This document shows, piece after piece, positions 35,136 through 44,591 of a stretch of DNA of 64,000 nt (position 1 is the stretch's first letter; the number at the start of each line of letters is the position of its first letter). Source of the DNA: VXNE01 sp963668365 (lineage in GTDB: Bacteria; Pseudomonadota; Gammaproteobacteria; Pseudomonadales; Azotimanducaceae); NCBI GenBank assembly GCA_963668365.1, contig OY764266.1, positions 1,674,001 through 1,738,000 on the forward strand, read 5' to 3'. The translations under genes and the position numbers were made by a program. The notes beneath the pieces were generated by a model. The model was not told where the DNA came from. It did no database searches and saw only the letters and a list, made by a program, of their open reading frames with translations.

Positions 35136-36854
35136 TTAATGCGCGGTCTGTGCGAGCGGCCCGCGCAGTACCCGCCCCGGCTGGGCGCCGGTGTGTTCGT
35201 TGTTCCGCAACAGCACCTGGCCGTTCACGATGGTCGCGGCGATGCCGCGCCCGGTCTGCTTCAGGCGCATCTCGCCCGCCGGGAGGTCGTGCTCCACCGT
35301 AGGCATGTTCCCGCCGATGGTCTCCGGATCGAACACCACGAGATCCGCGGCGAGCCCCATCCGCAACAGCCCGCGATCGTGCAGGCCCCATCGCGTCGCC
35401 GGCTCGTAGGTCAGCATGCGCACCGCCTCTTCCAGCGTCAGCTCCTGCTTCTTGCGCACCCAGTGGCTGAAGACGTGCGTCTGCAGCGAGCTGTCCATGA
35501 TCATGCCGACATGGGCGCCCGAATCCGAGAACGTCACCACCGTGTGCGGATGACGCATCATCTTCAGCACGTGATCGTCGTTCTCGTTGGCGGTGGCGCT
35601 GCGCCAGATGAGCTTGAGATCATGCTCGAGGGCGAGGTCGATCATGAGTTCGACGGGCTTCACCCCGCGTTCGGCAGCGACTTCTGCAAAGGAACGATGC
35701 TCGCCCTCGACCGTGTCCATGATGAGCAGCCGGCTCCAGTTCGGCGGCCGCGCCGGGGAGATGCCGCCCCAGGAGTTGGGGAACAGCTTGTCGCCGGGGT
35801 TGGTGGCGATGTCGACAAGCTTGGCCCTGATGGCCGGATCCCTGAGCTTGACCTTCTGCTCTTCGATCGGCAGTGACCGAACTTCGCGCCAGTGGTCCCA
35901 ACCGTCGAACGGCGTGCGGGATTCGAAGCTCTGGAGCAGGTTCAGCGAGCGCGAGTGCACCTGGGCGAACATGTTCCCGCCCGCGGCGGCCACATCGTCC
36001 AGCAGCCGGAGATATGTCCGCCAGTCCTGCGGCTCGCCCGGGCCGCTGATGAGTCCCCATGTATAGGGCACGCCGGACTCGACGGCGAGCTGCAACTGGC
36101 GACCGAAATAGTCGTCCTTGAGCACCGGGTCCCGATAGGTCTGCTCGCCAGCCATCTCGAAGACACCGGCGCCAGTCTCGCTCATGGCGTTGACGATGGC
36201 GCGAACCTCGCTCCAGTCGGCGACCGCGCTGGCCACCATCTTGTCGCTGTAGAGCGTGTGGATGCGCGAGGTCGAGAATCCGATGGCGCCGGCGCGCACG
36301 GCCTCCCGCACGTTGTGCGCCATGGCGGCGAGTTCGTCTTCGGTCGCCTGCTCGGTGAATGCGCGCTCGCCCATGACGTAAGTGCGAAGCGCCGAGTGGC
36401 CGATATATCCCGCGTAGTTTATGCCTTTCGGCAGGGCGTCCAGGGTATCGAGGTAATCGGGATAGGTTTCCCAGCTCCACTTGATGCCGGCCCGCATCGA
36501 ATCCGGAGAGATGTCCTCGGCCCGCTCGAGATTACGGAACACCAGCTCCGCCTCTTCTTCCCGCGCCGGCGCCAGCGTGAACCCGCAGTTGCCCATCACC
36601 ACGCTGGTGACGCCGTGGTAGCAGGAGCACGAGCCGAGCTTGTCCCAGAAAACCTGGGCGTCCATGTGCGTGTGGCCGTCGATGAAGCCCGGGGCCACCA
36701 CGTGGCCTTCGGCGTCGATGGTTTCGGCGCCGTCCTCCCGGATACGGCCGATCATCGCTATCTTGCCGTCGGCAATTCCGACATCCGCGTGAACGGCAGG
36801 TGTGCCCGAACCGTCGATGACGGAACCGTTCTTGATCACCAGGTCGTATCGCAT
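35136..36854 (-). CDS. N-acyl-D-amino-acid deacylase-family amidohydrolase (copy B)
   Basis: ATG 36854 gives 572 residues, closely similar throughout to the gene that follows it (MRYDLVIKNGSVIDGSG, GFIDGHTHMDAQVFWD, GNCGFTLAP, VVTFSDSGAHV). Differences cluster around residues 240-290, where copy B has GEQTYRDPVLKDDYFGRQLQ against DITVGDPEGTRDYHDRIRQL in copy A. That suggests a tandem duplication with substrate-site divergence. The two probably form one operon. Confidence 0.88.
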   Translation of the reverse strand: MRYDLVIKNGSVIDGSGTPAVHADVGIADGKIAMIGRIREDGAETIDAEGHVVAPGFIDGHTHMDAQVFWDKLGSCSCYHGVTSVVMGNCGFTLAPAREEEAELVFRNLERAEDISPDSMRAGIKWSWETYPDYLDTLDALPKGINYAGYIGHSALRTYVMGERAFTEQATEDELAAMAHNVREAVRAGAIGFSTSRIHTLYSDKMVASAVADWSEVRAIVNAMSETGAGVFEMAGEQTYRDPVLKDDYFGRQLQLAVESGVPYTWGLISGPGEPQDWRTYLRLLDDVAAAGGNMFAQVHSRSLNLLQSFESRTPFDGWDHWREVRSLPIEEQKVKLRDPAIRAKLVDIATNPGDKLFPNSWGGISPARPPNWSRLLIMDTVEGEHRSFAEVAAERGVKPVELMIDLALEHDLKLIWRSATANENDDHVLKMMRHPHTVVTFSDSGAHVGMIMDSSLQTHVFSHWVRKKQELTLEEAVRMLTYEPATRWGLHDRGLLRMGLAADLVVFDPETIGGNMPTVEHDLPAGEMRLKQTGRGIAATIVNGQVLLRNNEHTGAQPGRVLRGPLAQTAH

Positions 36855-36982
36855 CCTCTCCCCTGCAAATCCATGACCGGAACAGGCTAGCTTATCACGC
36901 AGGCGGCTGGCACCGTTTAACGCCGCAGAAGCCGCAGAAGGACGATTTGGGCGAGGACGCGTCGTATCCGAACTCCTCGGCC

Positions 36983-36998
36983 CCGCATTCGTGCGGGC
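36983..36998. repeat. Small hairpin in the 425-bp gap before receptor 1
   Basis: CCCGCA-TTCG-TGCGGG is the only structure I notice in 36855-37120 apart from the promoter and leader listed separately; no gene is seen there. Confidence 0.4.
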
Positions 36999-37125
36999 CG
37001 TTTCGGGCCGTCGCTTCGCGGCGGTCGAGCCCTCTGACGATGCCGTCAAGCCGCGAGCGGATGCCTCCAGTTCAAGCCCTGGAATCAATCACAGGCAGCG
37101 TTGGCTTGAAGGCTCGCAGTAGACG

Positions 37126-37237
37126 TTGACAGCTTCGCGCCACAGGCGTACAAGGATTCGGTTACGTGAGAGAACGCTGGCGGCGCGGCATCGCCCGTCG
37201 GTGAGTGGTGTAACAACTGTCCCCCTCTGGGCGATGC
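37126..37237 (+). promoter_or_regulatory. Promoter and conserved foldable leader of receptor 1
   Basis: TTGACA (37126-37131) and TACAAG (37149-37154) are 17 bases apart. The leader core 37161-37217 starts GTTACGTGAGAG and ends GTGTAACAAC, and closely matches the leader of receptor 2. GTTAC can pair with GTAAC, and GCATCGCCC (37188-37196) with GGGCGATGC (37229-37237), giving overlapping alternative pairings. Confidence 0.6.
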
Positions 37238-37280
37238 GACCTCGCTGGTTGGTCCTTGCGGCCAAGCTGGAGGGAAACCA

Positions 37281-39887
37281 ATGACTACCTGTTGCACGAG
37301 CCGGTCACGGCTCGCCATTGCGGCATTGGCCGCGATCGGCACGACTTTCTGCCTACCCGCGGCGGCGCAATCCGACGAAGAAGCGACCGAAGACAGTTCG
37401 CTGGTCGAGGAGATCGTGGTCACCGCCACGTACCGCGACACCCAACTGATGGACACGCCGCTGACCATCTCGGCATTGACGGATGTCGACATCGAGCAGC
37501 GCGGCGTCGAGGACATCAAGAACCTGTTCCTGGCAATCCCGGGATTGAATTACGGCAACGCCACGCAGACCTGGCACAGGATCACGGCGCGCGGAGTCGC
37601 GCAGTTCAGGTCCCCGACCGGACCGATCGCCATGTATGTGGACAACATCCCCGTGCAGGGCACGGGCACCCGGCAGCCGCTGCTTCCGAACTTCGACCTG
37701 GAGCGCATCGAGGTGCTCAAGGGGCCGCAGGGCTCGCTCTACGGCGAGGGCAGCATGGCGGGGGCAGTCCGCTACATCACCAGGAAACCCAACCCCGCAG
37801 CCTTCGACTATGCCATCAAGGCGCGGCTCGAGGACCAGACCCAGTCCAGCGACCTGGGCCACCGCATTGACGCCATGGTCAACATCCCGTTCGGCGAGAA
37901 CCTGGCGGCGCGCATCACGCCCTACTCGCGGAACAAACCCGGTCTGCTCGACAAGTACGGGCCCGAGGTCATCGAGGATGTCGACTACGTCGATGAGCAG
38001 GGAATCAGGGCGCAACTCGCGTTCTATCCCAACGACGACCTCACCATCAATGCGACCTACTACCATGTCTATGCCGATATCGGCGGACCCGGGATTGCCC
38101 ACCATTGCTACGTGGATCGGCGCCCCGCAGGCAACATCCCCGACAATGACAGGGAACCCGAAGTCCCGCCCTATCCCGTCGTGGAGGGTTGCGAAAGCGG
38201 CCCCAACGGTACGCTCGACGGGGAGACCGGACTGTTCAAGGCCGGACCCGACAAGGTCTACAGGACGCACATGGCCTCGAACCAGTTCAACGACGGCGGA
38301 GAGTCGTGGTCGACGATCATCAACCTCACCGCCGAATGGTCGCTGGGCTGGGCCGACCTGATCCTATCCACCGGGGACTATCAGCACGACATCACCTATG
38401 GCGAGGAGACGAGATCGGGCTTCGTCCGGCCGGGATCGACCTGGCCCGTCGCCGTCGATGCCGCATGCGAGATCGTCGGTTGCCCGCCCGGCAGTTTCTG
38501 GGCCCGCAGCGCCGTCCGGGCGCATTCGGACGTCAACGAACGCCAGGCGCATGAAATACGCCTGGTCTCCACCACGGACAGCCGGTTGCAGTGGAGCGTC
38601 GGCGCGTTCAGTCAGGACCTCCAGAACTCGGACGATCCAAAGAGCTGGGAGCACTGCGGCGCACTTGGGCCGAAGCACGGTGTCATCTACGGCGGTCCCC
38701 AGCATCCCGACATCACCTGCCAGCGCAACGGCCTGAGTTTCGATCCCGCGAAGATGTCGCTCGATCAGATGCGGGCGGTCCACCGCCTCCTGCAACAGAG
38801 CCTCATGCGGACGGGGGGCGCGGGTTATACCGTGCGCGATGAGCAGGCCCTCTTCGGCGAGGTGAGCTACGCCTTGAGCGAGGCGTTCGAAATCCTGGGG
38901 GGCGTGCGCTACGCCGAGAGTTCGTTCGCCGCATACGGCGGCCCGAGCGGCCGGTGGGTGCCGCTTTCCGAGGCAACGCAACGCGGCGAAACGCAGACGC
39001 AGGAAAAGGCGGCACCGAAGGTCACCCTCACGTGGCGGCCCAACGACAACGTCATGATCTATGGCACGTGGGCGACCGCGTTCCGTGCCGGCGGCGTGAA
39101 CTCCGGGCTCACGCGCCGCGTCGTCGAGTACGAGGAACTCGCCGCGCAGGGTGTCGCTCAGGCCGCGGAACTCGCCGAACGCGCCAGGGACCTGCTGACA
39201 TTCGGCGGCGACGACATAGAGTCCCTGGAACTCGGAGTAAAGGCGACGGTCCTGGATGGACGCCTCGACCTCACGTTGAACGCGTACAACATGAAAATGA
39301 ACAATGCCGTCGTCTCAACCGCTACCTCGTTCCCGGCTATCGAGAATCCTGACAGCCCTCTGCCGATAGCCGACGCCTATACCGAAAACGTCACCGACAA
39401 CGTCGGCCAGGCGTCATCCCGCGGTGTGGAATTCGAGGTGCGCGGCCAACTGACCAACGCACTGAGCCTGCACGCGGGCGGTGCGTGGGTACCCGACGCC
39501 GAAACCCAGACGCAGGAGGCGGGCCGATTTGTAGGCGGCGTGCAGCTTGTCCGCATCCAGGCGGGCAACCGCATCCGCTTTACGCCGACATTGAGCTACT
39601 TCGCCTCGTTGATGTATGACTTCGATCTGATGGGTCACGACGCCAAGTTGCGTGGCGACGTCTACCACAGGGGCAAGGAGGTGTTCAGGACCGAGAACAA
39701 CCTGCGGCCGACGCCAACCTACACGTTCCTGAACCTGAAGCTCCTGCTCAGCCGCGACAACTACGAGTACGGCATCTACATCAAGAACGTCAACGATGCG
39801 ATCGCCCCGTTTGCGATCGGCGACAGCGGCTATCACGGCTTCAACCCGCCGCGGTCGTTCGGGCTGGAGTTCAGCTACACCAAGTAG
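37281..39887 (+). CDS. TonB-dependent receptor 1
   Basis: An 868-residue outer-membrane receptor. Signal peptide (LAIAALAAIGTTFCLPAAAQ), TonB box EEIVVTATYRDT, plug domain (DTPLTISALTDVDIEQRGVE, RIEVLKGPQGSLYGEGSMAG, VRYITRKP), then a 22-strand barrel ending in an aromatic C-terminal strand (FGLEFSYTK). Such receptors import ligands against a gradient using TonB energy. Extracellular loops contain cysteine motifs (HHCYVDRRP, GCESGPNGT) shared with its two paralogues. The ribosome site GGAGGG precedes ATG by six bases. Confidence 0.93.
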   Translation: MTTCCTSRSRLAIAALAAIGTTFCLPAAAQSDEEATEDSSLVEEIVVTATYRDTQLMDTPLTISALTDVDIEQRGVEDIKNLFLAIPGLNYGNATQTWHRITARGVAQFRSPTGPIAMYVDNIPVQGTGTRQPLLPNFDLERIEVLKGPQGSLYGEGSMAGAVRYITRKPNPAAFDYAIKARLEDQTQSSDLGHRIDAMVNIPFGENLAARITPYSRNKPGLLDKYGPEVIEDVDYVDEQGIRAQLAFYPNDDLTINATYYHVYADIGGPGIAHHCYVDRRPAGNIPDNDREPEVPPYPVVEGCESGPNGTLDGETGLFKAGPDKVYRTHMASNQFNDGGESWSTIINLTAEWSLGWADLILSTGDYQHDITYGEETRSGFVRPGSTWPVAVDAACEIVGCPPGSFWARSAVRAHSDVNERQAHEIRLVSTTDSRLQWSVGAFSQDLQNSDDPKSWEHCGALGPKHGVIYGGPQHPDITCQRNGLSFDPAKMSLDQMRAVHRLLQQSLMRTGGAGYTVRDEQALFGEVSYALSEAFEILGGVRYAESSFAAYGGPSGRWVPLSEATQRGETQTQEKAAPKVTLTWRPNDNVMIYGTWATAFRAGGVNSGLTRRVVEYEELAAQGVAQAAELAERARDLLTFGGDDIESLELGVKATVLDGRLDLTLNAYNMKMNNAVVSTATSFPAIENPDSPLPIADAYTENVTDNVGQASSRGVEFEVRGQLTNALSLHAGGAWVPDAETQTQEAGRFVGGVQLVRIQAGNRIRFTPTLSYFASLMYDFDLMGHDAKLRGDVYHRGKEVFRTENNLRPTPTYTFLNLKLLLSRDNYEYGIYIKNVNDAIAPFAIGDSGYHGFNPPRSFGLEFSYTK

Positions 39888-39917
39888 CACCCAGTACCTT
39901 CCGAGTTGACCCTTGGC

Positions 39918-39941
39918 AGCCCGCACCGCCTGGTGCGGGCT
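39918..39941 (+). terminator. Receptor 3' hairpin (weak terminator)
   Basis: AGCCCGCACC pairs with GGTGCGGGCT, but unlike the other copies it is followed by GTGATTCTGTG rather than a T run, so some readthrough into the leader of receptor 2 is likely. Confidence 0.6.
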
Positions 39942-39962
39942 GTGATTCTGTGATTGGTCGCA

Positions 39963-40075
39963 TTGACAGCGAGGCGTCGTTTGGTGTACGTAGGGGAGTG
40001 TAGTTACGTGAGAGGACACCGTCGGCGCGGCATTCGCGGCCGGCGAGTGGTGTAACAACCACCCCCTGGGGATGC
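39963..40075 (+). promoter_or_regulatory. Promoter and conserved foldable leader of receptor 2
   Basis: TTGACA (39963-39968) and TACGTA (39987-39992) are 18 bases apart. The leader core 40003-40059 again starts GTTACGTGAGAG and ends GTGTAACAAC. The second pairing is preserved in altered sequence: GCATTC (40030-40035) with GGATGC (40070-40075). Confidence 0.6.
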
Positions 40076-40121
40076 AACGTCACCGGCTCCGGTCTCAAGA
40101 AAACCGAAGAGGGGGAAACTG

Positions 40122-42752
40122 ATGACTACGTATTCCACAAGCTGGCGCAGCTTGAGCATTGCGGCATTTGCCGCGATCGGCATGGTGCTCTGCCTGCCGG
40201 CGACCGCCCAGTCCGACGAAGAAGAGGACGGCGCGGCCGAAGACGAGGAGATGGTCGAGGAGATTGTGGTCACCGCCACGTACCGCGACACGATGCTGAT
40301 GGACACGCCGATGTCCATCTCGGCCATAACGGACGTCGAGATCGAGATGCGGGGCGTCGAGGACATACAGTCGCTGTACCTGTCGATACCCGGACTGAAC
40401 TACGGCGTAGCGACGCAGACGTACCACCGGGTCAACGCGCGGGGCATCGATTCCCTGGCGTGGGGCGACACGGGTGCGGTTTCGACGTACGTCGACAACC
40501 TGCCCATAGCGGGCTACGACGGCTACCGGGCGCCGCTGGCGCCGAACTTCGACCTGGAGAGGATCGAGGTTCTCAGGGGACCACAGGGTACGCTCTACGG
40601 CGAAGGCTCCGTGGCGGGAACGATCCGCTACATCACCAAGAAGCCGAACCCCGAAGGGTTCGACTACTCCTTCACCGGGAAGGCCTACAAGATGCAGTAT
40701 TCCGGCGACCCGGGACACCGCATCGACGGCATGGTCAATCTCCCGCTAGGGGAGCGGCTGGCGGCGCGCATCACCGGCTTCTCGCGCTACAGGGCGGGAC
40801 TCATCGATCGCGTGACCGGGGGGCTGCAAGTCATCGAGAAGGATGTCGACTATATCGACGACGGCGGCTTCCGCGCCCAGATCGCGTGGTATCCCAGCGA
40901 TTCGGTCTCGGTCAACGCGCTGGCCTACTACGTGGGAAGCGACGTCGGCGGTCCCGGGATTACTTTCCACTGCTTCCGAGACTATCGCCCGGTGACTACA
41001 ACGCTCGCGGAAAACGATTCCGAGCGACGGCCTCAAATCCCGCGATACATGAACCCGGAGGACTGCGAAACCGGTCCGAACGGCGCCTGGGACGGGAAGA
41101 CCGCAAAATGGAAGGCGGGAGGAGACAGTCTTTACCAGACGCACCTCTCCGCCCCGAACGCTGTCAGTGGCGGAGCGTCCAAGACCTGGATCTACAACTT
41201 CAGCCTCCATTGGGAGGGACCGTGGGCGGACCTGACCGCGACCACGTCGGTCTACGACCACCGGATCAGGTGGACGGGCGAGCGGGCGCCCCGCTTTGTC
41301 GTGGATCAGGGTTTGGACCGGGAAATCGACAGGATCTGCGCGGAGATCGTAGGCTGCGCGCCGCACGCATTGCACAACGAAGTCGGCACATGGGTCTGGC
41401 AGGCTACCGACCGCGCCTCCCAGGAGATCCGCCTGGTCTCGAACTGGGACCGCCGGCTGCAGTGGACCATCGGCGTATACGCCGCCGACACCGTCATCGC
41501 GCCCACGGACGACCACTACGGTGCCGGAAATTGCCCGGACCACGTCACCTACAAGGCCCCGGACATTGAGTGCGGCAGGTGGGCGCTCGCGTTCGACCCC
41601 GCCGTGTCGATCCCGCACCAGCAGGCGATCATACGGGAACTGAACAAGGGTCCCGGCCGTCCCGACGGAATTTCATATCGGTCCCGGGTGGAGGCGGCCG
41701 TCTTCGGCGAAGTGAGCTACCGTCTGGGCGATTCGTTGGAACTCATCGCCGGGATACGGTACGCCGAGATCGAGACCGGTGTGGATATCGGCCCGACTGG
41801 TGTTTGGGTGCCGAGAAGCGAGGCGAACTCAGTCAACGTGTACGCCACCGACAAGGCCGACGCGCCCAAGTTCACCGTCAAATGGCGACCCACCGACGAC
41901 ATGATGGTCTACGCCATGTGGGCGAGCGGGTTCCGCGCCGGCTCCCTGAACCACCGGATGGGCCAGCGCGTCGTCGAGTTCGACGAACTGCGCCAGCGCG
42001 GCATCCCCGGCGCCGAAGACTTGTATCACCTCGCCCAGCGCTACCTGAGCGCGGGAGGCGACCGGATGGACACCTACGAGCTCGGTATCAAGGCGGACGT
42101 TCTTGACGGTCGGATAAGCTTCACGGCCAACGCGTACCTGATGGACTGGACAAACGCGCTGATCTTCACGGACGCCAGGTTCGACGAGCTTACTGACCCC
42201 GCAACCGGGGCGGTCGTGTCCAAGATCGACTCCATACCCGGCCTGCTCAACGCCGGCGCGGTCCAGACCGCCGGTTTCGAGTTCGAGGCGCGGGGCCAAC
42301 TGACCGACGCGTTGAGCTTCCAGTTGAGCGGCGAATATGTCCCGAGAGCGGAAAACGAGGTAGAGATTCGTCCCGGAAACACCCCGGGCGTGCGTACGAG
42401 CGTGCCGTCCTGGGCCACTTACCCGCCCGGCAACCGCATGCGCGGTACGCCGGTGTACGCCGGATTCGCCTCGTTGTCGTATGACTTCGAGCTTGCCGGC
42501 TACGACGCCCTGCTGCGTTCGGATATGGTCATCCGCGGCACCAAGAATTTCAGGACAATCGCCAACAAGCGGCCTACGCCCACCTGGGAGACCTTTGGCG
42601 TGAAGCTCCTGCTGAGCCGCGACAACTACCAGTACGGCGCCTATATCGAGAACATCCTCGATCATCCGGCCCCGTCCAACATTGGTGACGGCGGATATGT
42701 CGGCTGGCACCATCCGAGAACATTCGGCGTGCAGGTGAATTACAACCTGTAG
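40122..42752 (+). CDS. TonB-dependent receptor 2
   Basis: An 876-residue paralogue of receptor 1: signal peptide (LSIAAFAAIGMVLCLPATAQ), acidic linker, TonB box EEIVVTATYRDT, plug (RIEVLRGPQGTLYGEGSVAG) and barrel ending FGVQVNYNL. Loop cysteine motifs (FHCFRDYRP, DCETGPNGAWDG) are conserved while surrounding loops diverge, consistent with a shared scaffold and different ligands. The ribosome site is GAGGGGG before ATG. Confidence 0.93.
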   Translation: MTTYSTSWRSLSIAAFAAIGMVLCLPATAQSDEEEDGAAEDEEMVEEIVVTATYRDTMLMDTPMSISAITDVEIEMRGVEDIQSLYLSIPGLNYGVATQTYHRVNARGIDSLAWGDTGAVSTYVDNLPIAGYDGYRAPLAPNFDLERIEVLRGPQGTLYGEGSVAGTIRYITKKPNPEGFDYSFTGKAYKMQYSGDPGHRIDGMVNLPLGERLAARITGFSRYRAGLIDRVTGGLQVIEKDVDYIDDGGFRAQIAWYPSDSVSVNALAYYVGSDVGGPGITFHCFRDYRPVTTTLAENDSERRPQIPRYMNPEDCETGPNGAWDGKTAKWKAGGDSLYQTHLSAPNAVSGGASKTWIYNFSLHWEGPWADLTATTSVYDHRIRWTGERAPRFVVDQGLDREIDRICAEIVGCAPHALHNEVGTWVWQATDRASQEIRLVSNWDRRLQWTIGVYAADTVIAPTDDHYGAGNCPDHVTYKAPDIECGRWALAFDPAVSIPHQQAIIRELNKGPGRPDGISYRSRVEAAVFGEVSYRLGDSLELIAGIRYAEIETGVDIGPTGVWVPRSEANSVNVYATDKADAPKFTVKWRPTDDMMVYAMWASGFRAGSLNHRMGQRVVEFDELRQRGIPGAEDLYHLAQRYLSAGGDRMDTYELGIKADVLDGRISFTANAYLMDWTNALIFTDARFDELTDPATGAVVSKIDSIPGLLNAGAVQTAGFEFEARGQLTDALSFQLSGEYVPRAENEVEIRPGNTPGVRTSVPSWATYPPGNRMRGTPVYAGFASLSYDFELAGYDALLRSDMVIRGTKNFRTIANKRPTPTWETFGVKLLLSRDNYQYGAYIENILDHPAPSNIGDGGYVGWHHPRTFGVQVNYNL

Positions 42753-42782
42753 CACCCAGCACTTTGCCGAGTTAAACCTCGC

Positions 42783-42814
42783 AGCCCGCACCGCTCGGTG
42801 CGGGCTGTTTTTTT
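42783..42814 (+). terminator. Receptor 2 terminator
   Basis: AGCCCGCACC (42783-42792) and GGTGCGGGCT (42797-42806) followed by G and seven T. It is part of a 3' cassette repeated after each receptor. Confidence 0.9.
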
Positions 42815-43012
42815 GGCTCTTGCCAACCGCACTCGCGACAGGTTACGCATCCCGGAAGGCGATGTGTTCCAGATCAGACACATTTGGTACTCGATTTGGG
42901 TGCCGTCGGATAGCGAAGCGACCGGTATCGGGCGCAATGTAGGTCATCCACCCAACGTACCTCTGTGGTGACGAGGTGAACAACCGGTTGGCGATTCGCC
43001 TTAAGCTCCCCG

Positions 43013-43321
43013 CTAGGTATTGCGTGTCGTGGGACTCAAGTCCGCTCTATCTATCAAACCTTTCCCGGCTACGCGTTCAACAAAAAGAATGACCTCCTCA
43101 GCTCGGAGTCGACCATTCCGAAACGCACATACAATCTGATTGAACAGTTCCCTGCGGTTCGCCACCGTGTTAATAATCCACACAGTGCTCACTTCCAGCA
43201 CATCGCAGCCGAACATATCTTTCAGAATGTTGTCTGCTTTGTCGTAATCAGTAGATTCGCCGCCAATTAAATCGTAGCAGACCACGTAGGCATCACTTTG
43301 TTCTTCACCTAGCTCTGACAT
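43013..43321 (-). CDS. Small protein of unknown function, possible Cas2/VapD-like fold
   Basis: A 102-residue protein: DAYVVCYDLIGGESTDYDKA, then ILKDMFGCDVLEVSTVWIIN and a helix ANRRELFNQIVCAF followed by VILFVERV. The pattern (beta strand with YDL, helix, strand with W, helix, strand) is reminiscent of Cas2/VapD ferredoxin-like proteins. I see no CRISPR array or cas gene, so this is only a fold guess. Its ATG overlaps nothing; the surroundings are non-coding on both sides. Confidence 0.55.
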   Translation of the reverse strand: MSELGEEQSDAYVVCYDLIGGESTDYDKADNILKDMFGCDVLEVSTVWIINTVANRRELFNQIVCAFRNGRLRAEEVILFVERVAGKGLIDRADLSPTTRNT

Positions 43322-43823
43322 GGTTCACATTCCATTGAGTTCTGGTCGCGATCCTGCTCCGTTTTGTGGCGGACACATGAGGTATTGGACAGCCTACGTC
43401 AACGCCGATCAGTCTTTGCGATTATCCAATCGGAAACCACTGCTCTATGTCCGTCGACTCGCTCGACGACCAAACGTTCAAGTCTTGGAACAGATGACCC
43501 TGCCGCTCATTCTAAACCGCCCCCACGGGTGTCTTATGGGGAATGTCTCCAGGGATTCTCTCTGAAGAAGCGCCCCGGGGGGTGTCGTGACACTTGCATG
43601 GCTCAGGGGCATTGGGCAGTCGCTGAGGTCACTTCATAGTGGCGGTAGTGAATATTGCCGGGCGCTCCGTGATTGCGTCGCGGAGTACCGGGTTGCCGGT
43701 AGTGCTCATGGAATAATGTGCCGACGGGTGGGATGCATGGGCGACATCTGTGTCGTGCTGGCGTCGATGAATAGCCGCTTCAAAGGGGTTCTCAAGCGAG
43801 GGGCGCATGAAGGATAGAACGTT
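43322..43823. other. 500-bp stretch without a convincing gene
   Basis: Reading frames on both strands here are short and of poor composition. I recognise no motif; it may hold decayed sequence between two small-protein loci. Confidence 0.4.
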
Positions 43824-43856
43824 TTGACCATCATGATCTTTTCGCTCAAAATGGTC
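43824..43856 (+). promoter_or_regulatory. Promoter/operator of Phd-ParE module
   Basis: TTGACC (43824-43829) and CAAAAT (43847-43852) with 17-base spacing precede the antitoxin ATG (43882). GACCAT (43826-43831) and ATGGTC (43851-43856) are inverted repeats overlapping both boxes, as expected for an autorepressed module. Confidence 0.5.
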
Positions 43857-43881
43857 GCATAAAGACGACGAGCCCCTATCG

Positions 43882-44145
43882 ATGAAGCAAGGCATTCCTG
43901 CCGCCGAGGCGAAGACGAACTTCGGCGCACTTCTGGAGAAGGTACAACGCGAGCCCCTCATGATCTCGAAGAAAGGCCGCCCCGTCGCCGTGATGATGTC
44001 AATGGACGAGTTCGAGGCTCATCAGCAAATCAAGCTCGAGCAACTGCGCCGCGAGGTGCAGGCCGGTCTTCGGGACCTCGAAGCAGGAGAGGTCGTCAGC
44101 GGCGCTGAAGCCTTTGCAGCCATGGGTCGAGAACTTGGGGATTGA
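43882..44145 (+). CDS. Phd/YefM-family antitoxin
   Basis: An 87-residue protein: MKQGIPAAEAKTNFGALLEK, then MISKKGRPVAVMMSMDEFEA and a Glu-rich C-terminal helix. It is a typical Phd/YefM antitoxin; its TGA (44143-44145) overlaps the toxin ATG (44145) by one base. Confidence 0.88.
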   Translation: MKQGIPAAEAKTNFGALLEKVQREPLMISKKGRPVAVMMSMDEFEAHQQIKLEQLRREVQAGLRDLEAGEVVSGAEAFAAMGRELGD

Positions 44146-44450
44146 TGCCCCGCTACGACTTTACGCGTCGGGCGCTGGCGGACCTGCGCGATATAGCTCG
44201 CTACACCAGGACAACGTGGGGCCATAGGCAGGCCCAGCTCTATCGTAAGGAGCTCGAGCTCGGTGTCCAGAAACTCGCGCTTTCGCCCGGTATCGGTCGT
44301 GAGCGACCAGATGTGGGCCCCTCGGTGCGGTCGTTCCTGATCGCTCGGCATGTTGTCTTCTATGTCGAGTGCGACGGCGGAATCACGGTGCTCCGGATGC
44401 TTCACCCGACCATGGATGTTGCGCATGCTTTTTCAGACGATGAATCGTGA
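44145..44450 (+). CDS. RelE/ParE-family toxin
   Basis: A 101-residue protein: MPRYDFTRRALADLRDIARY, SPGIGRERPDVGPSVRSFLI, then HVVFYVECDGGITVLRMLHP. This follows ParE-like toxins (helical hairpin plus sheet, terminal RMLHxxMD). TTG 44142 would add one residue. It is translationally coupled to its antitoxin. Confidence 0.88.
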   Translation: MPRYDFTRRALADLRDIARYTRTTWGHRQAQLYRKELELGVQKLALSPGIGRERPDVGPSVRSFLIARHVVFYVECDGGITVLRMLHPTMDVAHAFSDDES

Positions 44451-44591
44451 CTTGCCCGAAATGCGGCGACATCCGCAGGATTTCAAGCGCTGTTCACGAA
44501 CTCCGACCACGGGGCTCTTGGTCGGCTCGCCTGCGGGCAAGGACTGCGGCTACGATGCTCTGTGGCACCGATGTCCACGCGGCCGATTTGT

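Noticed and set aside
42753..43012. CRISPR-like array near the Cas2-like small protein
   Set aside because: I found no regularly spaced repeats here or elsewhere in the window.
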